From the NCBI GenBank assembly GCA_033002965.1, contig JAURVB010014952.1, forward strand, positions 35,189-99,188: a stretch of 64,000 nucleotides of DNA, read 5' to 3'. Numbering within the stretch: position 1 is the first letter of the stretch; each line of letters opens with the position of its first letter. The translations under genes were made by a program, and so were the position numbers. Positions 23,100-33,194 of this stretch are shown here, one piece after another. The DNA is from Piper betle (taxonomy: Eukaryota; Streptophyta; Magnoliopsida; Piperales; Piperaceae). The notes under the pieces are model-generated. The model did not search any database, was not told the origin of the DNA, and saw only the letters and a program-made list of their open reading frames with translations.

Positions 23100-24450
23100 C
23101 ACTCAACCATAATACGGAAGGTTGCTAACACTTCGAGTCGTCATCCTCCATTGGGAAGAGTTTGGGGAAACGCTACTGCATGTCATCCTCACGCTCCCAA
23201 GTGGCCTCCACAACACCTTATCGTGACCAAAGTACCTTCACCAAAGGCACATCAATCCTTGGAGAGTCTTGACAAACCGGTCAAGAATCCACATAGCCTC
23301 CTCTTCAAAGGAAAGGTCAGGTGGGACATCGAGTTCCTCATATTGAAGGTTGTGTGAACCATCGGGCACGTACTTCTTTAGCATAGATACGTGGAACACT
23401 GGGTGCAATGTTGATAGATTGGGCTCATATGCAACCTCCCTAGCATGCCTCAACACCTCGAATTGGCCAATGTACCTTAGACTCAGTTTGCCCCGACTCC
23501 TGGAAAACACGCCTCCTTTAGTCAATTAGATTTTCAGGAAAATGCAATCCTCAGGGGCAAAACTAACGTCAACTCAACTGTCCTTTGGGAGTCCTAAAAG
23601 AACTCTGGCCTACTATCAATGGCACACCACCTTATAGCCAACACGAAGGTGATCTGCATAGCCTACCATGCATTGCCTCAAAAGGTGTCATTCCTATGCT
23701 GGCTTGGTAGCTATTGTTATATGCAAACTCCACCAAGGGTAGATGCTCCTCCCATGGTCCACCGAAGTCCATCACGCATGACCAGAGAAAGTCCTCCAGG
23801 ATCTGAATCGTCCTCTCAAACTGGCCATCGGTCTGTGGATGATAGGCTATACTAAACTTGGTCTCCATTCCAAGTTCTCAATGGAAAGATCTCCAAAAGG
23901 AAGAGGTGAATCTTGGGTCCCTATCTGATACAATCTCCCTAGGACCTCTATGGAGTCTAACAATTTGGTCCCTGTTTAATCTAGCCAATGTATACACAGG
24001 ATTAGGTCATACAAATTGGTATAAAGTGCACAGATTTCGCCAACCTGTCAACAACAACCCATATCGCATCATCTGTCACCTAGAAAAGGGTAGATGTATG
24101 ACAAAGTCGCACGTGATGCATTCATACTTCCACTCTGGTGGTGGTAATCGCTGCAACAAACTACCTGATTTTTGGTGCTCAATCTTGACCTGCTGACTAA
24201 CAAGACATCGCGACTTAGTGTCGAAGACATCCTTCTTGAGCCCTGGTCACAAATAAGATCAACACAAGTCATGATACATCTTCATAGAGCTCGGGTGCAC
24301 CGTGAACCTTGAGTGATGGGCCTCATGAAGAATGTCCTTACGCAATCCGGGAAACTCTGCAACATCTGGCACATATAACCATCCTCTCATCCTGTACAAG
24401 CCATCTACCTCTCTAACCAACCTGGAATGTGTCCCTTGAAGGAACACTGC
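23100..24450 (-). pseudogene. pol: Element F integrase with chromodomain-like end
   Basis: The zinc-binding domain start is seen at 24259-24447 (LRKDILHEAHHSRFTVHPSS, the first histidines of HHCC). The catalytic core is scattered over 24230-23870 with CDFVIHLP (first aspartate). The end of the core is well kept at 23632-23868 (YHPQTDGQFERTIQILED, WEEHLPLVEFAYNNSY, GMTPFEAMHGR). Positions 23238-23525 give the C-terminal part (RGKLSLRYIGQFEVL, VFHVSMLKKYVPDGSH) and a degraded chromodomain-like tail. Stops occur between blocks. Confidence 0.85.
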
Positions 24451-24599
24451 TCTTGCAACTGATCAACTGCTTGTGCCTGTCTGACATGGTCTATCATAGT
24501 CGGACTAATCATTAGCCATGCTAATACTGCCATAATGTGTTAGTCGGCTACATCCTCTCTCTGGTCCTCATATTGTATACTCATAGCTGCCAATTTGGC

Positions 24600-25178
24600 T
24601 CCACATACTACTGTCCTCCTGCTCAGGGCATTTGCAACCACATTTGCCTTACCCGCATGGTAGGCAATGTTTAATATCATAATCTGCCAAGAACTCCACC
24701 ACCTACACTATCTACTATTTTGATCCTTCTGCGTGAAGATGTACTTCAAGCTCTTGTGATCGATAAACAGCTGGAAGGACATTCTATAGAGATAGTGTCT
24801 CCATATACGCAGTGCAAACATGACCGCTACAAGCTCTAAGTCATGTGTGGGGTAGTTTTGCTCATGCACTTTTAATTGTCAGGAAGCATAGGTTATTACT
24901 CTACCTCTCTACATCAACACACAACCTAGCCCTACACCAGAAGCATCACTATATACTACAAAATCGTCATGGCCATCTAGTAAACTCAACACCATTGCAT
25001 ATTAGTGAGTTTCTCCTCCAGAGTTTGGAAACTCCGCTCAAATGCATTGGTCCACACAAAGCATTCCTCCTTCTTGGTCAGCCATCTAAGAGGGCTACCA
25101 AAGAAGAGAAACCTTGTATGAACCTTCGATAATAACCAGTCAATCCAAGAAACTACGTATCTTTGTCGAGGTAGTAGG
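24600..25178 (-). pseudogene. pol: Element F RNase H remnant
   Basis: Minus frames keep the post-RT YRRFIQGFS-like motif (~25120), the WTNAFE-SFQTLE-KL region (25000-25070) and, near 24780-24860, a KTTPHMT-like equivalent of YPTHDLEL followed by the C-terminal [17 protein letters not shown] stretch. Several stops and frame changes; not functional. Confidence 0.7.
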
Positions 25179-25545
25179 TCATTCCCATCTCAATACTGCC
25201 TCAGCCTTGGCTGGATCCACTGCAATTCTAACCACTGATACTACATGTCCCGAGAAGACAACCTCAGACAGCCAAAACTCATACCTGGAGAGCTTGGCAT
25301 ATAGGCAGTGCTCCCATAGGGTCTGCAAAGCAATCCTCAAGTGTGTCTCGTGCTCCTCTTTGAATTTTGAGTAAATCAGGATGTCATCTACAAATACAAT
25401 CACCAACTATTCCAAGTATGCCTGGAACACCCAGTTTATGAGATCCATGAACGTTGCCAGTGCATTTGTTAGCCCGAAAGGCATGACTAAGAATACGTAC
25501 TACCCACACCGAGTCCTAAAAGCTGTCTTTGGTACTCAAGACAGA
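25179..25545 (-). pseudogene. pol: Element F reverse transcriptase, 3' half
   Basis: Minus-strand translation shows KTAF, then [10 protein letters not shown] (about 25475), then [12 protein letters not shown] (25370-25406), the polymerase active site in its FVDD form, and the downstream YAKLS-FWL--V-F-GHVVS region and IAVDP. The palm-domain start (VVKNRYPLP...DLRSGYHQ type) is absent because of the gag/RT deletion. At least one stop lies between PFGLTNAL and FVDD. Non-functional. Confidence 0.85.
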
Positions 25546-25549
25546 CTGG

Positions 25550-26734
25550 GCACTCCTGAAAATCACCTCGCTGCCATTGGAAGGTTTGGGTCTACTGGGG
25601 GAACATCTGCACATACTACCCCTCGGCTATGTACACCGTCACTTCACCACCTGTCCTCTATCTCTTGTGCCTTGGTCTTCTGCCCCTTATTGCCAGACGG
25701 TGCAGTGCTCTTGGCCTGATGGTGTGAGTCAAGGGCATGCTCACTCTCTCATGCCCTCATGACGACCTTTGCAAGAGCCGCACAAGAAAATGTCACCACA
25801 ACCACTCGCAAACTGATGCATAATCCTGATACAAAATGGGCAGCCCTCTCTAGCATTAGGAACCTAGACTGGTACTCTACTATGGACGTACCCTCCATCT
25901 TCCTTCAAGATAGGAACTCCAACTTCTTTTTGGCCCTACTAGTGGTGGAGTGCTGAGAGTAGAAGACCTCCCTAAACTCATCCCATTTAATATGCTCAAG
26001 GGCCCAGCCTTCTAGGAAGGCTGTGTGAGTAGAATCCCACCAAAGTCTACCCTTGCGCTGCATAGCTCCAGTGGCTACGTGCACCCATAGCTTTAGGGGA
26101 CACCCCAAGTTTACCAACACTGATCAAGCTGCGTCAACCTACTCAAACGTGACCTCGGGATTCGTGCTCACACAAAATAGATATCCCCCATTCTTTGAGA
26201 AGTGCTCAACATCCCAATGCTCCCTTGTGTGATGGGGTTGCTCAAGGGCCTAACTGCATGAGCCTTTTCCAACAACAAAATGACGGGTTGTAGCCGTCTC
26301 CGCCTCACTACCAGTTTGCCCAGGGAGCAAAACTTCCACTTGCATTCCCGGGGCTAGGATCTCAAACTGCCCTATAGCCAGCTGCACAAGTGGAATATGG
26401 GGGTACTATGTTGGCTGCGGTGGCAGTAGTGGTACTTGCTCCAGCTGAGAGGCCTCAGCAATTATGTCTTCACTTGTTGGCCTCTTCTCTAGTCTAGCCA
26501 CAACCATGGCCATCTCCCGGACTGTATCCAAAAGCCGCATTTTCTCCTCACTAGACCGTTGCTAATCCTCCATGGCTCTCATCTGCTCTACCCTCAGGGC
26601 ATGTTGCTCCTCTTGTAGGGCCCTAATCAGGTCTGTCTGGGATTTACCATTGGCTCCTGCACGGGCAATGGGGATCACCTGTTAGGGGAAGGCCTGCAGC
26701 GTAGCGGTGGTCTACCTTGGTGTCCTCCTGCCAT
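25550..26734 (-). pseudogene. gag: Element F gag remnant
   Basis: A start codon at 26734 opens a stretch with a QEEQHALRVEQMRAME-like helical region (26560-26640). The conserved plant gag core at 25905-26120 reads WWDSTHTAF...WDEFREVFYSQHS, matching the Retrotrans_gag type capsid. A helix-rich basic segment follows (25690-25770). Stops and frame changes are frequent. No CCHC zinc knuckle is left; the sequence passes from gag straight into reverse transcriptase near 25545. Confidence 0.75.
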
Positions 26735-27020
26735 CTACTAGACTATGCAACCACTAACACTAACGACAAACTAACTAACCAAGACGGCTTGCAAATTGAG
26801 GCTTGCAAACTACCACACACAAACCAACTTCTGGAAACATAAAAAAGGAGGTTAGCAAAAACACACACAATGACATACCTGCCAGCTAGGCTACAGATCG
26901 GCATAGGGTGGTGGGGGGTCTTTAAATAGAACAACCACATACAACATATAGGTATACAACATATCATGCACATAGAACACTTGCAGCCTTAAGTTTTCCG
27001 CCTTAAAAGTCCAAGAGGTT

Positions 27021-27033
27021 GGCTCTGATACCA
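27021..27033 (-). other. Primer-binding site of element F
   Basis: Minus-strand TGGTATCAGAGCC with three bases to the LTR end at 27037. Initiator tRNA-Met type. Confidence 0.9.
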
Positions 27034-27036
27034 AGT

Positions 27037-28164
27037 TGGAACACCCCAATTCGGCTAGAAGGGATGGGCCGAATCATGATATTATAATTTGGAAGCTACT
27101 CAATGGGCTATCCCGTACAAACTTTATGGAAGCGGATCTCAACCCTCCATGGAAGCTTAAGACAAGCACCAGGCTTGGTTTTCATAGAATGCGTGCCGAG
27201 TTTGTACTACAAAGGTGGATTTTAGACATTCATACAATACAAAACAATTAAGTTAGTGCTACAAATTCTGAAAATGTGCTATCTTACGCAACATCCTCAT
27301 ATACCACACTACCTTAGTGTTTGAAGGAGTACTAGTGTAGTCCATACATATCTCCATACCGCTCACTATCTTATTCATGAAATTCATAAAATTTTGTGTA
27401 CTGATATAATAGGTTTAGGGAAGAGGCTTATATTATATATTTTTGGAGCGTTAGTTTGAAAACCAACAAGGGGTCTCATCCTTGTAGTTTTAATAAACAT
27501 GTGTAGAAATACTGCTAAATAGCGCGACATTGGAGGGATCCACTACTGATGTCATCCTGCGTCTAAAATACGGTTAAACTCGACGCACAAGGAGTCAAGT
27601 AGTGATCAAGCAAAGGATAGATGATTAGAGCTCTATATTTTAGTTGGCAAGCTAACCCGCAATGCATAGCATGGAGATAGAACCAAATAAGAATCGGGTC
27701 ACATTGGCACACAAAATAAGGCAAAGCCTCCACCCAAGCTCAAGACTTAACATCACTTAATTTTTTTAACCAAGTCCTAAGTAAAGTGTTAAATCTTATT
27801 AGGTAACTTAATTAAGGTTTTGGTTCCATGTTCAGTTAGTGAGATTTAATCAATTTTAAAGTTTTTAATCAACACAGGCCCAACAATGTCCAAATGGGCT
27901 GAAATTTGAATATCTTATCCCTTATACAGCAAAGGTTCATAGGTAAATTCCACCATGGCTGGGCCATCAGCCAATCAAGAAGAACAAGGCCCATTAAGCT
28001 CGGCCCTAAGATGTTGGAACAGTGTTCCTAGGATGGGCACTAATTTTGTAACTGTTGGTTCATGGGCTAGAAGACTCCAAATGGGCTTGGGTTAGTGGGC
28101 CTAGTTAGATTAACCTCAATAAGAGCTAGGCTAAATTTACTTTGTAACTGGGCTAGTCACCATC
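27037..28164 (-). mobile_element. Element F, 5' LTR (3' part only)
   Basis: Minus-strand end is GGGGTGTTCCA, where TGTTACA is expected. The 3' ~205 bp resemble 9792-10000; from 27240 on it follows the F 3' LTR (14575-15156, 20925-21200). It stops abruptly at 28164 against D4 LTR sequence, so its U3 start is lost. Confidence 0.75.
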
Positions 28165-29555
28165 ATTATTAATAATAATTTAAATAATTAAGTCGTTTGA
28201 TTAAATTGACTAAATTAATTGGCATTATTCTAATTCAAAGATACTACTTATACAATTATTTTAAATTATTCAACTGGATAAAGATTCGAACTTTAATTAT
28301 TTTTATTATATTATTTAGGTTCGACGCTTGTGATTTTTTTACCCGATTATAGTTTAAAAACCCATTTTCTACATTACTGACTCATTATTAAAATAATCAT
28401 TTTATTTACCTAATGTTAAATTTAATATTGTAAAGCTGAAATCTTTATTTTACTAATTACTTATAACCATCCGATTTAATTTAATCGCTTGTATTTCGCC
28501 GATTAATTATCGACCGTTTATCATTACTGTATTTTTATTAATTATGTCTGTGTCGATTTCATTCAATAATTAATTAGTTTAGTAACTTTACCCATAACTC
28601 ATTAAAATGATTATTTTTAAAGATTTATTACGCATTAGTATAATTTTTTTAACTTGAGTCGGTATCAAGTCAACCCATATTTACAAGTTTGCCAATCTTC
28701 TTCTTCTTCTTCTTCTTCTTCCGTCGCCATTCTTCTCTTCTTCAAAAACAGGTTCATCCTTCTTCTCCCAGCCTCATCTTGGCACCCAAAACCAGATTCA
28801 CATCCTCCATCAACTTCAACCTTCTCCAGCAACCAATTGGAAGCCTAAAGTCCATTTTATACAGCAGCTACCCAAGGCGACACCTTGCTGCACCAAGGCG
28901 CACGTGTCCTAGCCAGCAGCACCACCGGGAACTCTTCCCTTCTCTATGCACGACAACTAAACGTCAAGGCTAAGTGTCTACCCTCTAAAACTGCCATGAC
29001 AGCTTCTGTTGCAGCAAAACGTTGCCACTTCCATCACCCTTGCAGCTCTGCCGACTCACAGTTGCAATTTCGCCATCCACTGGAAACCGGGGACATGGCA
29101 AGGCATCCCTTCCACCTTTGTGAGGGCTGCATTGAAATTCTTGTTTACAGTCGCCCAATTTGCCAACATTTAAGATTCGTCGGCCATGGTGGAATTCTAG
29201 TTGTATACCATTTAGTTTAGTTCTTTTCTTGTTGATTTACAACTTTAATTCCCATGATTAACAAGCTTACTATCAATTAAAAATATGCATGCAAGAAAAT
29301 TAAGAAGAGGGACGTAGGAAGGATACCCAAGCAAGGAATAAGCGACACCAATAAGGAAGAGAGGAGAAGAAAATGTGAATGAAGGCTAGGGTGGAGGACG
29401 ACCTTCATAAAATAAAAGTGACGGCTAGGGTATGTGGAAACACCCATATTTCACTTAATCGGGTAACTGGGGAAATAATAAAATACAATAATTAACCAGG
29501 TAGAATCAACCGGATAGAGAATATAATACGTTCGGTCCTTCCCAGACTGCATTTG

Positions 29556-29605
<50 letters not shown>

Positions 29606-29636
29606 TATATATAATATATATATATCAGTCGTTACA
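28165..29636 (-). mobile_element. Element D4, 3' LTR (5' part only)
   Basis: On the minus strand it starts TGTAACGACTG at 29636 after the purine tract, and matches the D4 5' LTR at 34390-35853 (same GCCACC/CTTCTTCTT block, same GTTATA/ACCGGTT block). It breaks off at 28164 against element F, losing R and U5. A long TA run lies at 29563-29627. Confidence 0.8.
29563..29627. repeat. (TA)n microsatellite in the D4 3' LTR
   Basis: About 65 bases of almost pure alternating TA, near the LTR start. The 5' LTR of the same element has (TTA)n at that place (35798-35838), so the tract has changed type between the two LTRs. Confidence 0.95.
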
Positions 29637-29765
29637 ATCTCCCCAACTTATAAATGCTTCGTCCCCGAAATATTATAACGGCAACAGGAACCATCATGAT
29701 TACTGGACAATAATGATTAATTATTTATTTGGTATCGGTTCATGCTACTCCAATTGTAAGAAATC

Positions 29766-30999
29766 TTATGTCACGAATAGGCAAGGGCATTTCCTTGCCA
29801 TTTCTTGTTCAATCTCCCATGTAGCTTCCTCTGACCCCTGATTTTTCCAAAATACCGTTACCAAATGAATTTCTTTGTTCCTGAGTGTCTTTATTTCTCT
29901 TGCCAGGATGCGAATCAGCTTTTCCTCATAGGTTAAATCTGTTTGTAGTTCTAAGTCTTCAAAATTTGTGATTATATGAACTTCAACTGGTACATATATC
30001 TTTAGCATTGACACATGGAAAACATTGTGTACTCCAGCTAGGCTTGGTGGTAATGCTAGTCTATATGCACAATTTCTAACTCAATCCAGGATTGGAAACG
30101 GTCCTATGAATCTTGGCTTCAACTTCCCTGACATTCTAAATCTGATAACCCCCTTCCTAGGAGATGTTTTTAGGTGGAAATCTAGGTCCCTCCTTCGAGT
30201 ATCAGCATAACTCTTCTATCGATAGTGAGCTGCCTTAAGCCTTTGCTGAATGAGTTTCACCTTTGCAGTGGTTTCCCTCACCATCTCTAGCTCGACTATA
30301 ACTACTTCAGTAGACTCCACCCAATACGATGGAGATCTGTAGGGCCTACCATATAAGGCTTCAAATGGTGCCATTCCTATACTGGCTTTGGTAAGAGTTA
30401 TTGTAAGTGAATTCAGCTAAAGCTAAGTGTTTCTCCTAGTCACCTCCCCAGTCAAGAATGCAAGCTCTTAACAAATGTTCTAAAGTTTGAATAGTCTCTC
30501 ACTTTGGCCATCAGTTTGGGGATAATATGTTCTACTCAGCTTCATTTTGGTCCCATGGCTTTTTCGAAAGCTTCCCAAAAATTTGAGGTGAATAGGGATC
30601 TTGATCGGAGACTATCTCCTTTGCAATCCCATGCAACTTGACAATATTGTCGACATACAGTCTGGCCAGGTATTCAGCTGTCCTCGTTGATTTCGTGGGG
30701 ATGAAGTGAGCTACCTTAGTCGGTCCACAACCACCCATATGGAGTCATGCTTCTTCTGAGTCCTTGGGAATTTTGTAATCAAATCGCATGTGACACACTC
30801 CCATTTCCAGGTTGGTATTTCTAAAAGTTGCAATAGTCCTCCAGGTAGTTGATGTTGGGCTTTGATCTGTTGGCAAGTCTAACACTTGGAGACAAAATTT
30901 GCTAGTAGTCCTATTAGTTGCTCCATAGGGTTGATAGCCACCACTTCTGCTGACATGGCACAAAGTCTACCTAGCTGCTGACTTTTCTCCACCGTGCCC
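29766..30999 (-). pseudogene. pol: Element D4 integrase with chromodomain-like end
   Basis: Zinc-binding remains at 30745-30963 in shifted frames (CQTCQQIK-like and GLLQLLEIPTWKWE-like blocks, D in the following CDLITKFPRT). Core at 30532-30738 reads VAHFIPTKSTRTAEYLARLY, IVKLHGI, IVSDQD (second aspartate). The region 30400-30470 holds the AYNN-type equivalent. C-terminal part 30100-30300 has KVKLIQQRLKA. The tail 29766-30014 is open for 82 codons: MLKIYVPVEVHI, then RILAREIKTLRNKEIHLVTV, then a GSEEATWE-containing end, a chromodomain-like end as in Tekay/Del chromoviruses. Confidence 0.88.
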
Positions 31000-31481
31000 T
31001 TCTGACTCTACGCGTTTGATACCACATTTGCTTTCCCTAGATGGTATAAGATTTGGAAGTCGTAGTCCTTCAAATATTCTATCCACCACCTCTGTTGAAA
31101 GTTAAGGTCATTCAGGGTGAAAATATACTTCAAACTTTGGTGGTCAGTGAAGACTTCGAACTGGGCACCAAATCTTCAGTGCAAAAACCACTGCTGTCAG
31201 TTCCAAGTCATGGGTTACTTAATTTTGCTCATGAATCTTCAATTGATGAGCGGCATAGGCCACCACTTTACCTCCCTGCATAAGGACACATCCCAAACCC
31301 AACAAAGATGCATCACTGAAGACTACGAATCCTTCATTACCATTTGGCAGTGTGAAGACAGGTGCAGTTGTTAGACTCTTCTTTAGTGACTGGAAAATCT
31401 TCTCACACTTACTACTCCATTCAAACTTGGACTCCCTTCCTTGTGAGTTTGGTGATCGGTGATGCTACTAAGGAGAAGTCT
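31000..31481 (-). pseudogene. pol: Element D4 RNase H
   Basis: Minus frames show SDASLLGLGCVLMQGGKVVA, the first catalytic aspartate block, then YAAHQLKIHEQN, a stop where tyrosine is usual, VTHDLELTAVVFALKIW and the KYIFTLN-like end. Gene order RT-RNase H-IN is intact. Frame changes and stops make it non-functional. Confidence 0.85.
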
Positions 31482-32430
31482 TTAATGAACTTCCTGTAGT
31501 AATCCAGTAGCCAAGGAAGCTTCTGATATCAGTGACTGACTTTGGTTGTGGCCAAACAGTGACTGCTTCACTTTTAATGGATCCACTGCAATTCTGGCCT
31601 TTGAGATAATATGACCAAGGAAGTTTACCTCCTTCAACCAGAAGTCACATTTTGAGATTTTAGCAAACAGTTGATTTTCTCTTAGAACTTGAAGAGTAAT
31701 GGATAGGTGCTTCACATGCTCTTCTTCATTATTTGAATAGACCAGAATGTCGTCCACAAATACGATAATAAACTTGTCCAAGTATGCATGAAATACTACG
31801 TTCATAAGTGACATAAAGGCCGCTAGTGCATTTGTTAGACCAAAAGGCATTACTAGAAATTCATAATGTCCATACCGAGTTTGAAACGCTGTTTTCTGTA
31901 TATTTGACTCCTTTACTCGCAACTGGTGATAACTAGACCGCAAGTCTATCTTAGAAAATACTCCAACTGTTTTTAGGTGATCAAATAAGTCATCAATCCT
32001 CGGTAAGGGGTACCGATTCTTGACTATCACTTGATTTAGTTTTCGATTGTCAATACACAGCCGAAGCAATCCATCTTTCTTCTTCACAAAAAGAACAGGG
32101 GCTCCCCAAGGTGATACTTGGTCGGATGAAACCTACCTACAACAACTCTTCTAGTTGACTCTTTAACTCCTTGAGTTCTGCTAGAGCCATGCGGTATGGT
32201 GCTCTAGAAAATTGGGTTATTCCAGGTGCGAGGTCCATAGCTTACTCCACTGCCCACTTAGGAGGTAATCCTGGAAGTTCGTCTGGGAATACATCGGCAA
32301 ACTTTGCTACCACAGGAATCATGGACAGCTCTTTGAGTTTGGACTTAGACTCAACTAAGTTATCCAAAAAGGCTTTACGACCCTCACCAAACAATGGGTA
32401 GTCAAGTTGTTTAGTTAGGATAGCTACCAC
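31482..32430 (-). pseudogene. pol: Element D4 reverse transcriptase
   Basis: The linker before RT is seen at 32242-32430 (FADVFPDELPGLPP, the standard motif in front of Ty3/gypsy RT). RT proper at 31482-32087 is a 201-codon open stretch: [79 protein letters not shown] (active site, FVDD form) and [14 protein letters not shown]. The segment between linker and 32087 holds a frame change but still reads [13 protein letters not shown]. Compared with intact elements, the core is nearly whole, but the polyprotein is broken on both sides. Confidence 0.93.
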
Positions 32431-32458
32431 AAATTCTGCCCACGTGATGGAAGAAATC

Positions 32459-33010
32459 TCACATCGATGGAATGTGGTTTTTTTCCATGGATTTCCACCA
32501 GTAAGATGCTTCCTCTTGAAGCATGCATGTTTCCAACCTCACTTGTTGGCGGTGGGGCACAGACAGAGCCCTAAACATTTTTTCGGTAATGTCTATCCAA
32601 CTCTCCGCCTTCATTGGATCTATCCCTCTGACAAATAGTTCAGCTCCATTCTTCCTGAACTTTTCCATATTGTAACAGTCACTATCATCAACAGCTGGCA
32701 GCACTTGTTGGACTACTGGTGGCACTAGGTTTGGACGATCTCCTCGTTCGCCCAGGTCTACCAACCCTGCCCGCCCTTGGGCACTTCCCTGACCACCATC
32801 CGGGGTGATTCTGGGATCCACTGCTGAGTTTGAGGCTCTATTCTCTGCTACCACTCCCAACAACCACTGAACAATATTCTGAACCAAAGAATTCGTATTT
32901 TTAGAAGCCTGCACTAGTACCTGTATAGCCATTAGGATCTGGGCCAACACATTCTCTGTGTTCAAATTTGACTGCACAGATCAGTTTGACTGTCTACGAG
33001 TGCCTGCCAT
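32459..33010 (-). pseudogene. gag: Element D4 gag, N-terminal half
   Basis: A start codon at 33010 is followed by MAGTRRQSN and an in-frame stop; the frame from 32977 to 32459 is then open for 172 codons. It contains ENVLAQILMAIQVLVQ, a glycine/arginine-rich stretch (RITPDGGQGSAQGRAGLVDL), and the gag entry motif YNMEKFRKNGAELF..DPMKAESW (chromovirus gag core start), ending with YWWKSMEK. The remaining capsid half, zinc knuckle and protease are deleted. Confidence 0.85.
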
Positions 33011-33180
33011 CTAAAACGTCGAACCATCATGGTTCATTAATATGTTTTTTTTCCAATTATGACTTAGGTTTATTAGCGAATGAATTTGTTAATTCAAAAC
33101 ACAACACAGTGGCAAAAGATAATTATTGGACTTTTCAACAAGGTACTTGAGTTATAAAATGTGAGCTAATGGGAAACCGA

Positions 33181-33192
33181 GCTCTGATACCA
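33181..33192 (-). other. Primer-binding site of D4
   Basis: Minus-strand TGGTATCAGAGC, two bases after the LTR end at 33195. Confidence 0.92.
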
Positions 33193-33194
33193 CA

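Larger units (their letters stand above)
23006..27020 (-). mobile_element. Element F interior: broken gag-pol of a chromovirus
   Basis: Lies between the purine tract (23006-23016, minus GTGGGGAAGGT) and the primer site (27021-27033). In minus order it holds gag, reverse transcriptase (3' half), RNase H, integrase and a chromodomain-like end, the gene order of Ty3/gypsy elements. Zinc knuckle, protease and the start of reverse transcriptase are missing, and frames are broken many times. At 4 kb it is shorter than the usual 4.5-5 kb chromovirus interior. Confidence 0.85.
29637..33180 (-). mobile_element. Element D4 interior: broken chromovirus gag-pol
   Basis: Spans purine tract (29637-29650, minus TAAGTTGGGGAGAT) to primer site. 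In minus order: gag N-terminal half, a short protease/RT linker, reverse transcriptase, RNase H, integrase and chromodomain-like end. Gag's zinc knuckle and the protease are gone: gag sequence at 32459 is joined to the linker at 32430. It is the best preserved pol in the window. Confidence 0.88.

Noticed and set aside
27021..27033. GGCTCTGATACCA strings (also 19483, 33181, 59259) as possible tRNA-Met gene ends
   Set aside because: They are primer-binding sites next to LTR termini. No cloverleaf or A/B-box sequence is nearby.
28885..29220. Frame of 111 codons antisense to the D4 LTR, with similar stretches in D1 (6278-6538), D2 (10542-10808) and D4 5' LTR (35256-35459)
   Set aside because: The shared residues follow from DNA similarity of the LTRs; frames are interrupted at different places and start at different positions in each copy.
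29766..30014. Chromodomain-like reading frame as part of a host chromodomain gene
   Set aside because: It lies at the end of an integrase remnant and directly before the purine tract and LTR, the standard place in chromoviruses.
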